From Taeniopygia guttata (lineage: Eukaryota; Chordata; Aves; Passeriformes; Estrildidae), in assembly GCF_048771995.1 (NCBI RefSeq), contig NC_133030.1:12478001-12542000 (forward strand): a stretch of DNA of 64,000 nucleotides, in the 5' to 3' direction. The position numbers were made by a program, and so were the translations under genes. Shown here in pieces: positions 46,001 to 57,087 of the stretch. Position 1 is the first letter of the stretch, and each line of letters opens with the position of its first letter. The notes beneath the pieces were generated by a model. That model was not told the DNA's origin and did no database searches. It was given only the letters and a program-made list of their open reading frames with translations.

Positions 46001-49000
46001 AGAACCTTCTCCCTGTTTAAGCAGGAGTGTAGGAGGGTGAGAGGAGGAGGGAGCACTAGCTGAGCAGAGCTTGGCACAGCTGCAGAAGGAGGTGGGAGCC
46101 GTTCTCTGGGAGCTGTGACCAAGCCAAGGCCATGCCAGACTGAGGCATGTTTTAAGGGGACATTTCAGTGCAGAAAGAGAGAGCAGAACAAAACGTCCTT
46201 GAGATATCTGACCCAACAAGATGCAGCTTTTCTGACAGGATGCTAGTGGAAGGCTTGTCCTCAGGGATTAATTAACAAACTTTGGATCCCCTGGGGAGGC
46301 TTTATTTCCCCTCTTAGAGCCCTTCAAGTAAGAGTGACAAATGCTCCTCTGTGTAGAAAATCCAAATAAAGTATAATAAAGTAATTTTAGCAGCTCCACT
46401 GGCTTTCTGCTCTTATAGCCTGAAAAGACAGTCTTTGGAGGGACCCAGGAAACAAATGAAAGTCATCTTTTTGGTGAGCTGAGCTGAACAGAAAACAAAA
46501 GATATCTATAGTTGTTGCTAGCCCAGCTCATGAGTTTTGGAAAAGAGGTTTGCTTTTGTCAAGAAACACTTTAGGAAGTGCAGGAAAAGCACTGAAACCA
46601 GAGAGATTTTAATGGATGAGATCTGCAATGGGATTTCTATAGGACTGCACTGCTAATGTCCAGTACTCTCTGGAGGGTTTTCTGAGAGGGACAAAATGAG
46701 GAGTGACTACATGGCTTTCCATCCTGTTTGGTTAAAATGGGAGAGGAAAAGGCTCTATTATTCATTAAACTAATTCACACAGTGACAGAACTGTGTCAGC
46801 ACTGGCTCACCTTGGTGCTTACAGCTGTGTAAGGGTTAACCTGCTCAGGGATCAGCGCAGCACTGGGCTTCCCAGGAAAATAATAAATGAACACATCTTT
46901 TTTCCTTTCTGTCTGCAGACATGACAAAGCTTTCAGGATGCCAAAAAGGTATGTTTAACAGCAAAAGCTTCCTGTCCTTGTACCCTGTGATCAGTGCTCT
47001 CCTGCCCTGCTATTAGGAGAAGCAGAGTGTTACTGCTGGTGACATCCCAGCAGGCCCGGCTCCAGAGGCGAGGTCAGCACTCCTGGGGCTTTCCACTCCT
47101 TGGAAAAATCTCCATTTGCTTGTGAGATCAATTTAACCTGCATTAATGAATAGTAACACTGTCTCAGTAGCTGTTCTTGGGTAGGTGCCTGGCTCTAGCC
47201 CATACGGTAGCTTTATATATATATATAATAATTCTATATGTGTCTCTGTGTGTGTGTGTGTATGTATATATATACACACATATGTGTGTGTGTAAGACTA
47301 ATCCTGCTTGTTCTGTCAGAGGAGCAATGAGGAAAAGAGCTCATCCATGAAATAAACTCATCTTTTCAAAAGACAGAAATTTTTAAATACACTTATCAAA
47401 ATGAAAATAATTTGATTACTTTCTACTTCTGTTTAAATTCTGACTTTTGTAAACTATTGCTTCTGGATGGTTTGGATAAGCACCTTCTGTCATAAGCAAC
47501 TGCAACTGATTTATTTTTCTTTTTTTTTTCCTGGTAATTGGGCATGGAAATATCCAAAACAGCCTGCAGAAATTATGTACTCTAATGAGTAAAGAGCAGT
47601 TTTGTTATTTTCATAGCAAAGAGTTTCTATATGAAAACAAACTTGATAAGGCAATTGTAAATTGAAAAAAAACAAAGGCAAAAAAATCAAAAGTCATGTG
47701 AAAAGCTGTTTGAAGTGCTTGTGATGTGGTGGAGTCTCAGGCAAAAGGAACAAAAGAGCAGGAAAGGAGAAAAATTCAATCTCAAATAAAGTTTATAACT
47801 ATTTCACTTCACAAATATTTTTCAGCTATTTTTGAACAAAGAATTTCTTATATTTCAGAAGTACATCAGAACACAAAAGAACTAGCCTGCCAAACCAAAG
47901 CAGGAGCCCATTCTGCTATCTTACATCTCAACTGGTATTTCTCAGGAAGACAAAAATCTTGACACAGTAAAACCTGCACTAGTAAAAAATATGGGAGGGT
48001 AACATTCATAGATCATCCTATATGGGAGACAGTTTGTCCCAAAGGAAAAACAGAACTTGGATAGAAAATTTTACATGAGCTCCTTGAGAACAAAAGTAAT
48101 TGGCAAATAATACTCAGGCCAGAGTAAGCTGCTTCCCTGGAAGAGTTTTGATGTCGTCAAAATGTTGTGATACATCATTAAAATTGAATGTATTCTAGTG
48201 AATACCTATGAATTTAGAGCAGTGTCTAAATACACTAAGTTAGACCAATGACAGTGGGCTTGCTTGGGTCACTTACCTTCAGGGACTCTTCAGAATTATC
48301 CAAAGATTTCTCAGCATCCAGTTTGGAAATCTGTAGCCTAAACTGTTGCAGCCACCAGCTGACATTGCACAATGCAGGGGAAATTAAGAGGCTCTTTGTA
48401 ATTGCAATCTTTGAACTTAAATGTTTAAAGCTTCATTCTGCTCGAGGACACAAGACTCTGGGTTTTATTATTTCTGATTGAAAAAGCTGGAAAATGCAGA
48501 GAGGCAAAATGTAATTACCCGAGTTAATTAGAGCTGCTTGCAAATACCCAGTTAGAGGTGTAATATGTTCATTAATAGCTGCACTAGAGCCTCCAAGCTT
48601 CACAGTAAATAACTGTGCAAACCAGAGACCCTGATTCTTTCCTTCCTGTTACTCACACCTCATTGGCTCAACAGCAGGTTTTGTGCTCCGAGCTGAAGCA
48701 TCTCAGCAGCTGCATTTTTGCTTCTCCTGTTGCCTGCAGTTACTCGCAGCTGATCGCCGAGTGGCCGCTGGCCGTGCTGGTGCTGTGCTCTGTGGCGGCA
48801 GCGATCTGCACCATGGCTGGGCTGCTGGTTGGGAATCTGCCTGACTTTTCAGAACCCCTAATGGTAAGTTCCTACAGCTGAGGGATCAATAGGAATGTAA
48901 GGAAAATCCACGCCCAACCAGTGATATCATCCCTCCAAGATGAGCAGAATGTGCTAGTCCTGCACAGCTGTCCCTGACACACAACCCATGCTCATCCCTC

Positions 49001-52000
49001 AGCCATGCTGTGCACTCCCACCAGTGCCCTCACTCCAGTGTGGAGACACTGCCAACACGAACTGGGATTGCTCCCTTTGCTCTCTTTCCAAGGCTGGAAG
49101 GCTGGGATTGCCCACAGTGAATAGCTAGGCTTGGTAGGGACTGGATAGAGGAGCTGGCTTTGGCTCCTAAGTCTGTGCATGAGACTTTTGGAGAGCATGC
49201 CCTGTTCTGAGCACTATGCACATGGAAGGTTTTCCATGAGGAATGCCACATTCCCTAAAATCATTCCTGCCTCTGGTTCACGAAGGAATCTTGAGAAAAT
49301 AAGAATACACTAGAGTTTGTCCACAAACAAAAGGAAAATTAGTGCCATTTCTGTAAGGGACTACTACAGTTAAAAAAGAAGAGAAATTCTTAGGCGATCG
49401 GGGAGAGATAATTGTAGCCATCGCTGAGGGCAAGGGAAAGAGAAGGGACAGGGAAAGGGACAGGGAAAGGGAAAGGGAAAGGGAAAGGGAAAGGGAAAGG
49501 GAAAGGGAAAATGAAAAGGTTAATATTTTTTCTCTTATCTCTGGGATGCATTATTTCCAGGGAAAGTTCAATTCATGTATCTCTCCAAGATGCAGTAATA
49601 GTCTCATACAGTTTCCATGTGTTGGAGGAGACCTAAGGACAGCTGAGCTGAAGTGGAGCAATGACAAAGCCCTTTTCCTTGGTGCAGGGTTTCGAGCCAC
49701 GGGACACTGACATTGGCAGGAAGCTCATTGTGTGGAGGAATATCGAGAGCCATACAGGCTCCAAGAAGACCCTTTCTCTTTCTCCCTATGCCAAGAAGAA
49801 AAGGTATTTGAGCTTGGTTTGGGGGATTTGAGGAACATGTTGGTTGTAAAGTCACATATTCAATATTCCAAAATATCTATGTGAATTCCATACATCCTGT
49901 GCTTAAAAGTAACGGAGGCATTGGAGGGTTTGAAGTCTGTGTGCCTGCAATGGATTTAGGCTCCCTATTGCTGTGTCTGGCACCAGAGCCTTGTCAGTGA
50001 ATGTAACTCCCACTCAGACACTCTCTTGTTAATAATCACAGTTATTAACAATAATCTGCCCTCTTGCTAGCTATGATGACCTTGGCATTGGCAGAGGACA
50101 GAAGGCTGCTCAGGGAGAACAAGCAGCGAGGACACGGAGAATGGTGGAAACCATCTATGGAGCAGATGGATTCTTCTGTGGTCCCCCAGGTGACTGAACT
50201 ATTGATGAGGCAGTAAATACTGCACACCCAGAACTCAATTGACAGAACTGTCAGAGCTCAGGACACAGGGGAATACTCTGATTTTGCTCTAAGCAAGCAA
50301 TGTGTGCAATTCCACCTCTGAGAGTTCTGACAGTGCCCTCCCAGCACTTCATACCTCAGTGGTCAGAAAAGGCTGGTTCAGAAATTCTGAAGAGTAGTTT
50401 CTCCTTCTTTGCCATATTTCTTGTTTTCCCCTTAGAAATATACCTTGAAAGCACACATTAAATGACCAATGTTTTCACCATTTACCCATATCAAAAGTGA
50501 ATAAAAAACAGTGTATGCCCTGCTTGCTGTCTGCTCCCTCTCTCTTGTCTGCTCCCTATCCCTCTCTACTTCTTCCTTCTTTTCTTCTTGAAAAATTTAC
50601 ATGTCAGTAAAATTTGAGAGAAAAACAGAAAACTCCAACACCTCCCCAAATTTGTACCAAAATGGGCACTAGTAAATAGAAAGAAGAACAGCATTAAGAT
50701 ATTTTTATTCTCTTCCCTGCCTTCTATCCACCTCTGAAACAAGTCACACACCAAACATTCAGGTCCTTGGGGGTTTTTGGCTGAGCTCAAGCTCCTCCCT
50801 CGTTCCAGGGATGCAGAACCAGATGCCAGCAGTCACTAAAGGCAAGGTGACATTTGATTTTGAAAATGCCCTGATGCTGCTGACCAGTTTCAAGGGGCAG
50901 GGGTGAGGTCACACAAGGCACATGCTCACTACTGTCTTGTGACCTGCTTCCCTCCAGGGAGCCCTCCAGAGCAGTCCTATGGACAGAGATATATATTCCT
51001 TTTTCTGTGAAGACAGAGTCTACTCCAAACAGCCTGGTTGACTCATCTTCATTACCTAATCCTTTGATGATTTTTTTTTCTTCTTTATTTCAGAAAAGAG
51101 CTATTCCCAGCTGGTATTTATGTCCACAACTGCTGGGAGCTTATGGAACTTGCAAGCAATTCAGTCTATGTGTCAAATGGAACAAGACAAGGTCAGTGAT
51201 GGCAGGAAGAACACATGTACAGGCTGTCTCTTTTCTGTCTGCTGCAGTCTTTGATGTCTTGCTGAGAGGATGCCAGACAAAAAACAATGTCAGCTATGCA
51301 AGAGGTTTCACCTGGAGGATTCCAAAACATTTCACCTACTTGGCAATATAGGGATGATCCCACCTGCCAGTTGCAAATTAAACAAGAATAAATGGAGACT
51401 GAACAGGAGCTGGTCCAGAAGCCAAAGCTGTCCATCAGAAGCTCTGAGGATTTTGGGCAGCAGAATGTAATTACAGAAATTGAGCTACCAGCTTGGAGAC
51501 TGGTGGCAAGTTTTACAAGTGGGAAGTTTAATTGGATGTGATTTGCTATAGGAGCCAAATTTTCAAATCTGCAGGTATAAAATATAAATAAAGGACAGGG
51601 TTTAATTTTTGCAAAAGGCTACCACCTTTCCAAAACTTTGGTGTTTGGGATTTGTCCCTGGGAGGATGGTCAGGGATGGGTCATACACCTTCGATAAAGG
51701 GAAAAGGGGAAAAAGGTGAGGTGAGGGGAGGTGAGATGAGGGGAGGTGAGAGGGGAGGGGAGGTGAGAGGGGAGGGGAGGTGAGAGGGAAGGGGAGGGAG
51801 AGGGAGAGGGAGAGGGAGAGGGAGAGGGAGAGGGAGAGGGAGAGGGAGAGGGAGAGGGAGAGGGAGAGGGAGAGGGAGAGGGAGAGGGAGAGGGAGAGGG
51901 AGAGGGAGAGGGAGAGGGAGAGGGAGAGGGAGAGGGAGAGGGAGAGGAGAGGAGAGGAGAGGAGAGGAGAGGAGAGGAGAGGAGAGGAGAGGAGAGGAGA

Positions 52001-55000
52001 GGAGAGGAGAGGAGAGGAGAGAGGAGAGAATTACTGCAGCGAGTAAAGAACACTGAGGCTGCAAGAGAGGGTCTGACCTCGTGCCCCCTCATGTTTTTCA
52101 GATACGCTCACATGTGCATTTTAGAGACCTCTGCCAACGTACTGAAGCCAATGAATGCTGCCCGAGCTGGTCCCTGGGGAACTACATTGCTGTCCTGTAC
52201 AACAGATCTTCGTGTCTGGAGATAACCCAAGGAGACATCTCCCACACCCTGGCCCTGCTCCGTGCCTGTGCTCCAGACTACCACCGAGGTGTCCTCACTC
52301 CATCCTGCATAGGCCCTGAGGCTGTCAGACAGAAACACTCTCAGTGTGCCCAAGTCCCAGAAAAATGTACCCGCTTCAATGCCATCTACCAGCTGCTTCA
52401 TTTCTTGGTTGACAGGGACTTTCTCAGTCCCCAGACAATGGAGTACCAAGTGCCCTCTCTCAAATACAGCCTGCTTTTCCTGCCTACAAGAAAAGGTGCA
52501 TCTATGATGGGGATCTACTTAGACAACCTTGAAACCTGGGATCTGTTTGATAACTACACGTCTATCACTGGAATGGACCTGGGCCTTAAACAGAAACTAT
52601 TCCAGCACTACCTTTTACTGGATACTAAGTATCCAGTGCTGGCAATATTAGCTATTTTTCTAAGCATTTCTTTTTATTTACGCTCAGTGTTTATTACCTT
52701 GATGGTCCTGCTCGCTGTTGTCAGTTCTTTGATGATCTCCTTCTTCTTGTACAAGGTGGCCTTCAGATTCACCTATTTCCCTTTTGTAAACCTGACAGCA
52801 GTCATCATTCTCAGCAGCATTTGTGCCAACCACACTTTTGTCTTCTTTGACCTGTGGAACCTCAGCAAGAGCCAAAACCCTTCTGCTGGGCTTGCTCAGT
52901 GGGTGAGTCAAACCATGCACCATTTTGCCTATCTCATGATGGCCTCATGCTTCACAACTGGTGCTGCCTTCTACGCCAGCTACATCAGCAACATCACAGC
53001 CATCCGCTGCTTCGCTGTCTACATGGGCACCTCAGTGCTGGTGAACCTGGTTTTCATGATGACCTGGCTGCCCTCTTCAGCCGTGCTCTATGAGCGCTAC
53101 ATCTCAACGACCTGCATTTACAAGCCAGAAGCCTACTGGAACAACAGCAGCCACAAGAGAGTCGCTCTCTCCGTCCATTACATCCTCCGGGCTCTCCAAA
53201 ACACAATGTCTGAAACCTCCAAGCTGCTCTTTGAAAAGCTTCTGCCTTGTGGGGTCATCAAGTTTCGGTACATCTGGATCTGCTGGTTTGCTGCCTTAGC
53301 CATAGGAGGTGCCTACATTTCCTGTTCCAACCCCAAACTCAAACTCCCGACTCTGGAGACATCATCTGTCCAAGTGTTCAGGCTGAGCCATCCCTTTGAG
53401 AGGTACGATTCCGAGTACTGCCACCAGTTCATGTTTGAGAGGTTGGAGCATGGAGAAGGGCAGCGTATGCCTGTCACCATAGTCTGGGGCATTCTGCCCG
53501 TGGATAATGGGGACCATTTCAATCCAAAAAGCAACGGCACTCTAGTGACAGACACCGCCTTCACCATCCAAAACCCTGATTCCCAGAAGTGGCTCCTTGA
53601 ATTCTGCCAAAAAGTGAAGAACAAAACTTTCTATTACCCTGATGCAGAACAGAAATCTACTGTGTGCTTCATGGAGGAGTTCCTCAAGTGGATGGACAGT
53701 CGCCAGTGCTCCCAGCAAGACCACAGCTTCAACCTTTGCTGTAACCAGTTCTCCTTCCCTTACAGAAGCGAAGTCTTCCTGCACTGCATCAAAATGCTGC
53801 TCCTGGAAGAGGGCAGGGAAGGGGCAGAAACGTATGATCTGGGCCTGAGGTTTGATGGGGAGGGAAATGTTGCTGCCTTAGTGCTGCAGTTTCAAACTAT
53901 CTATCACTATACCTTCAACTACAGCAGAGCCAAACAATTCTATGAGGAAATCAGCCTCTGGATAACAGAGGAAATGAAAACTGCCCCCGTGGGGCTTCAG
54001 AATGGATGGTTTACCAGTAAACTGGAGCTGTACAACCTCCAGCACAGTCTCAGCACAGAAACCATGGTGGTCATGGGGCTCTCCATAGCTGTTTCTTTCG
54101 TGGTGCTGCTGCTCACAACCTGGAACGTTCTCCTTAGCGTTTTCTCTGTTACTGCCATTGCAGGCACCGTCCTGGTAACCACTGGTCTCTTGGTCCTCTT
54201 GGAGTGGCAGCTCAATGCAGTGGAGTCTCTCTTCATTTCAGCTGCAGTAGGTCTCTCTGTGGACTTCACTGTCAACTACTGCATCTCCTATCACCTGTGC
54301 CCCCATTCCGACCGCCTGAGCCGAGTGGCCTTTTCCCTGAAGCAGATGAGCTGTGCCACAGCCATGGCAGCTTCTGCTCTCTTCTCTGCAGGGGTCATTA
54401 TGTTGCCTGCCACAGTCCTGGCATACAGGAAGCTGGGGATATTCATCATGATGATCAATTGTATCAGCTGTGGGTTTGCCAGCCTCTTCTTCCAGTCACT
54501 CTGCTGCTTCTTCGGCCCAGAGAAGAATTGTGGGCAGATCCTTTGGCCTTGTGCCCACACCATGAAAGACTACTCTGATGACTCCGGGCCGAACGGAAAC
54601 TTTGCCTGTGGGGGCAGCGAGAAGCAAAGCCGGTTGCGGAAGGTCCAGGAGTCCAACACTGCAAATGAACAATATGAGCTCCAACCCTTGTCCAGGAAAC
54701 TCAGCGACAGTTTTGACAACAGCACTTCCACAAGCAAGCTGTCCAACCGGCCCTCTGTGCTCTCTGAAGACATACAAGTTGAAGACAACAGATGCCCTCG
54801 AGTGGCAACGCACCCCTCCCTTGAAAGAGAGAGACACAGTCTGCAGGACACGCTTGGAGACCAGCAAGTCAGCCTGTGCCAGTGTCCTGCCTTGCAAACT
54901 TCCTCTCCTTACAAGCACAGCACCTCCGAAACAGAAATTCACAGGGAGAGACTCTGCCGAGATTGTCAATGTCAAAAGTATGGTCTGAAAGCATGGGATG

Positions 55001-55521
55001 GGTCTGGGCTGGACCACATCCAGCCAGCTGGCATGAAAGAAGAAGGCCAGCTCAATAAATCCCAGTGCTCCAGTGACACTGCCCAGCAGCAGTCCGATTA
55101 TACCTCAGATCACAGCCCTCTCCCTGCTGCTGACATCTACAAAATTCACAGATGCCTTTGTTCTCTTGGCAGCTCTTTTGATATGCTCAACATCTCCAGT
55201 GAGACATCAATCAGCGATTTTGAGCAAGGCCTGAAGCTGGCTGAGTCAGCCAGTTCCTGTCCTGATGCCTTAGAGCTGTCTGACTCCTATGGTAACATGG
55301 AGCGGGGCTACCTGAACGGGAAGAGAGATACCCTGCGGCTGGACCTGAAGGAGACTGTCTTTGATGTGTCTCCAGCTGCATCACAGCAGAACAGCTCTTC
55401 GTGGAAAAATCGGTTTGGATTGGGGAACGAAGGGCCGGTCGTGCTGCCCAACAGCCAGCCAGATATGCCTGATGTTTGGATCAAACGATCCAGTGCACAA
55501 AGTTCTGGTTACAACAGCTGA
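36934..55521 (+). CDS. DISP2: DISP2 (Dispatched RND transporter family member 2), 8 coding exons
   Basis: Coding exons: 36934-37013, 44162-44608, 46919-46948, 48740-48863, 49688-49803, 50071-50189, 51094-51191, 52102-55521; all junctions are in phase, giving 1477 aa (about 1400 recalled for human). DISP1 is the membrane exporter of cholesterol-modified Hedgehog; DISP2 is a neuronal paralogue whose cargo is uncertain. Residues 1-186 are a variable cytosolic N terminus ending FRMPKSYSQLIAEW, the family sequence before TM1 (about 197-216). Residues 228-514 form the first extracellular region. The sterol-sensing TM bundle starts at about 515. The second TM bundle starts at about 993 and holds GLSVDF (D1059). 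The C-terminal tail (from about 1155) ends SSAQSSGYNS, much like human. In TM4 the family's GADD is replaced by CANHT (579-583). The identification as DISP2 rather than DISP1 or DISP3 rests on that replacement, the C-terminal block VVLPNSQPD, and synteny. Confidence 0.97.
37014..44161. other. DISP2 intron 1 (7.1 kb)
   Basis: Longest DISP2 intron. Contains a 16-T run near 39060 and a 20-bp unit (atctatagagatcccagtcc) in perfect tandem at 43441-43480. No exon or CR1 copy was recognised. First introns of this kind often carry enhancers, but I cannot point to one. Confidence 0.5.
43441..43480 (+). repeat. Perfect 20-bp tandem duplication
   Basis: Two adjoining identical 20-bp units in DISP2 intron 1. 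Absence of any difference suggests a recent slip. Confidence 0.9.
44162..44608 (+). CDS. DISP2: DISP2 exon 2 (cytosolic N-terminal region)
   Basis: 447 nt, acceptor ctctcatag, donor GTAAGA. It encodes a Ser/Pro/His/Gln-rich stretch with QQQHPYYPCNQEE and ends QPVQHHVVTVR. DISP1 has a comparable Cys/His/Pro-rich exon ending QPVQQHIANIR before the same kind of junction. Another frame here is also open for over 200 codons but does not join its neighbours. Confidence 0.9.
44609..46918. other. DISP2 intron 2
   Basis: 2.3 kb with no exon or repeat recognised. Confidence 0.5.
46919..46948 (+). CDS. DISP2: DISP2 exon 3 (30-nt microexon)
   Basis: Ten codons' worth (one base, nine codons, two bases), acceptor gtctgcag, donor GTATGT. 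It contributes HDKAFRMPK and completes Arg and Ser with its neighbours. The same peptide context (PFKLPKSY in DISP1) shows it is an ancient exon. Confidence 0.93.
46949..48739. other. DISP2 intron 3
   Basis: Contains an AT and TG/CA microsatellite at 47213-47293; otherwise nothing recognised. Confidence 0.5.
47213..47293 (+). repeat. (TA)n / (TG)n compound microsatellite
   Basis: Alternating TA, then TG/CA units over about 80 bp in DISP2 intron 3. Confidence 0.9.
48740..48863 (+). CDS. DISP2: DISP2 exon 4 (TM1)
   Basis: 124 nt encoding YSQLIAEWPLAVLVL and on to NLPDFSEPLM. It contains the first membrane helix and the PDFS(D/E)PL motif that opens the first ectodomain in Dispatched proteins. 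Donor GTAAGT. Confidence 0.96.
49433..49510 (+). repeat. (GGGAAA)n polypurine tract
   Basis: Hexamer array with occasional GGGACA units in DISP2 intron 4; purine-only on the transcribed-sense strand. Confidence 0.93.
49688..49803 (+). CDS. DISP2: DISP2 exon 5
   Basis: 116 nt, GFEPRDTDIGRKLIVWRN and on to SPYAKKK. The GFEPR(G/D)T(A/D)IG motif is invariant in the family. Ends two bases into a Ser codon. Confidence 0.96.
50071..50189 (+). CDS. DISP2: DISP2 exon 6
   Basis: 119 nt encoding a charged segment and then RMVETIYGADGFFCGPP. The DGFFCGPP motif corresponds to DSFFCDVP in DISP1. Ends one base into a Glu codon. Confidence 0.95.
51094..51191 (+). CDS. DISP2: DISP2 exon 7
   Basis: 98 nt encoding KSYSQLVFMSTTAGSLWN and on to QMEQDK. 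It matches the family's SLWNLxAIxSMC motif. Acceptor tatttcag, donor GTCAGT. Confidence 0.95.
51714..52026 (+). repeat. 310-bp polypurine array (GAGAGG)n then (GAGGA)n
   Basis: Degenerate GGTGAG/GGGGAG units (51714-51795), then about 24 near-perfect hexamers to about 51944, then about 15 pentamers to about 52022. It lies 75 bp before the acceptor of the largest DISP2 exon. Long Ser-Pro or Arg-Glu open frames across it are artefacts of the array. Confidence 0.97.
52102..55521 (+). CDS. DISP2: DISP2 exon 8 (3.4-kb terminal coding exon)
   Basis: 3420 nt open to TGA, 1139 residues. It starts IRSHVHFRDLCQRT, matching DISP1 IRSHPQFGDLCQRT. It holds both multi-helix membrane bundles, the second ectodomain with conserved Cys (for example CFMEEFLKWMDS and NLCCNQFSFPY), and the regulatory tail. 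N-glycosylation sequons are present in the ectodomains (NRS, NYT, NGT, NKT, NYS). The large single exon is typical of DISP1/2. Confidence 0.97.
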   Translation: MRSHVHFRDLCQRTEANECCPSWSLGNYIAVLYNRSSCLEITQGDISHTLALLRACAPDYHRGVLTPSCIGPEAVRQKHSQCAQVPEKCTRFNAIYQLLHFLVDRDFLSPQTMEYQVPSLKYSLLFLPTRKGASMMGIYLDNLETWDLFDNYTSITGMDLGLKQKLFQHYLLLDTKYPVLAILAIFLSISFYLRSVFITLMVLLAVVSSLMISFFLYKVAFRFTYFPFVNLTAVIILSSICANHTFVFFDLWNLSKSQNPSAGLAQWVSQTMHHFAYLMMASCFTTGAAFYASYISNITAIRCFAVYMGTSVLVNLVFMMTWLPSSAVLYERYISTTCIYKPEAYWNNSSHKRVALSVHYILRALQNTMSETSKLLFEKLLPCGVIKFRYIWICWFAALAIGGAYISCSNPKLKLPTLETSSVQVFRLSHPFERYDSEYCHQFMFERLEHGEGQRMPVTIVWGILPVDNGDHFNPKSNGTLVTDTAFTIQNPDSQKWLLEFCQKVKNKTFYYPDAEQKSTVCFMEEFLKWMDSRQCSQQDHSFNLCCNQFSFPYRSEVFLHCIKMLLLEEGREGAETYDLGLRFDGEGNVAALVLQFQTIYHYTFNYSRAKQFYEEISLWITEEMKTAPVGLQNGWFTSKLELYNLQHSLSTETMVVMGLSIAVSFVVLLLTTWNVLLSVFSVTAIAGTVLVTTGLLVLLEWQLNAVESLFISAAVGLSVDFTVNYCISYHLCPHSDRLSRVAFSLKQMSCATAMAASALFSAGVIMLPATVLAYRKLGIFIMMINCISCGFASLFFQSLCCFFGPEKNCGQILWPCAHTMKDYSDDSGPNGNFACGGSEKQSRLRKVQESNTANEQYELQPLSRKLSDSFDNSTSTSKLSNRPSVLSEDIQVEDNRCPRVATHPSLERERHSLQDTLGDQQVSLCQCPALQTSSPYKHSTSETEIHRERLCRDCQCQKYGLKAWDGSGLDHIQPAGMKEEGQLNKSQCSSDTAQQQSDYTSDHSPLPAADIYKIHRCLCSLGSSFDMLNISSETSISDFEQGLKLAESASSCPDALELSDSYGNMERGYLNGKRDTLRLDLKETVFDVSPAASQQNSSSWKNRFGLGNEGPVVLPNSQPDMPDVWIKRSSAQSSGYNS

Positions 55522-57087
55522 GACCTCGCAGAAAGCAAAGCTGCTGCTAGGGAAAGAGGAAGCCTGAATGTCCTTAGAGCTGCAAAGATCAATTTTTTCC
55601 TCCCACCTCTCCTAGAGCTGAGACTGAGACTATTTCTTGGTATTTCAGCTGTGCAAAATGTCTGTTTTCACAGGAATCAGCAGATCTGATGCCAGTGAGA
55701 GGATGTGAGAGCCATTGTGACAGACTACAAGCCCTTTGACTTCCAGTGTCTGGTGCCATTTTCACAGCTGTTCACAGGACTTACTGAGTAAACCTGGTTT
55801 GTCATTTCCTACAAGGTGATTAGGTTTTGTTTGCTTGAGATAAATAATGAGGCAAAGCTCCCCAGGTATTTAATGACAGAGAAAGAGAGCTCGTGTTTAA
55901 AAAAAAAAATTAAATAAACAATTTCCAAAACTGAACTACTGAAAATCTAAGTATCAAGTGAAGTGTATTGTGAATAATAAAAATTAAAGTACTTAATTTT
56001 CTATTTTATGCAAAGTCCAGATCTACAGACTCCATCAAAATAGCTCAGATATTATAAAAAGTCCTGTCAAGACTTCTAAGTTGACACAGCCTCTTCCTGA
56101 CCATGGAAGAGGCTGCAGAATCCAGCCTAAATCTATTTCCAGTAACAACTTCTGTATGTTTTATCTGAAGGCATTCTAATGCTGCCAAAGATTTTCAGTG
56201 TGAATTTCCCCCTTGAGGGATTAAGTCCTTGTCCCCCCAGACTCAGGTGCCTTGTTGTGTCCTCTTTACAGAGTGTTTCCACTCAAGGCATTCCCCTTGT
56301 AACTTTTTAAAATTCACGTATCTGATGAAATATTGAATTTTAGGGTTTTCCCCTCATCTATCAGAAACAAACAGGAAAACAAACATTTATTTGCCCTCAT
56401 TTGATGAAAAATAAAACATTCTCTCTACAAGTTGACATACAATAAATGCTTATAACAACCTTTCCTAAAATCTGTGTGATGCTTCATTGTCACCAAGAGC
56501 ACTGTGGTTATTCATCTTTTAACTGCCCAATATATTTTCCAAAGGGAAGTATACATCTTTAAAATACTTATTCTTCTGACATCCAAGAGTTGTTCCTGAG
56601 CTGTGGGAGACAGAGCAAATCCCTAATATCCATGAGTGACATGGACTTTTAAAGCTAATACCAGAATTTGAAACATGTCAAACATGTCAGTTGCATGGTT
56701 CTGTATTTTTCATGTTTCAGTTTTAGGGTTTTATCCTGAAATTGTCATAGTGAATGTTCAGGTGGATATTTAGGCAGCCAAAGCCGCCGTCAGGCTGGAA
56801 CTGCAGCAACCTCCTCAAGGAGCTGCTCCCCTTTGCTATCGGGGGAGACTGCCCACCCATTAGGAAAACCACGTTAGCAAACACTGCAAAAATGTCTTTA
56901 AGTGGGGAAACATTTTATACAGATGCCTCATTTCACCTTGCGGCATTAGAGAACAATTTTAGTACCTCACACACCAGCAGCATCGGCACCCTCACAGCTT
57001 TTGACTCTTACACGTCCGCACAGACGGCCACAAAGTCCTTCATCTTCGGGCCTCGAGTGGCTAAACCACAGGGTGAGGCAGCGTGAA
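55522..57087. other. DISP2 3' UTR and short spacer to KNSTRN
   Basis: AATAAA hexamers occur at 55913, 55976, 56410 and 56441. The pair at 56410/56441 is plausible for the main end and the first pair for a shorter form. The rest up to the polypurine tract has no recognised feature. Confidence 0.55.
56410..56446 (+). terminator. Candidate DISP2 polyadenylation signals
   Basis: Two AATAAA hexamers 31 bp apart (56410-56415 and 56441-56446) about 0.9 kb after the stop, with T-rich sequence downstream. Choice over the earlier pair at 55913/55976 is a guess. Confidence 0.4.

Noticed and set aside
51670-52092. Long Ser-Pro (minus) and Arg-Glu (plus) open frames of 88-140 codons
   Set aside because: They are produced by the (GAGAGG)n/(GAGGA)n array, which lacks stop codons in most frames. 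No splice or start support.
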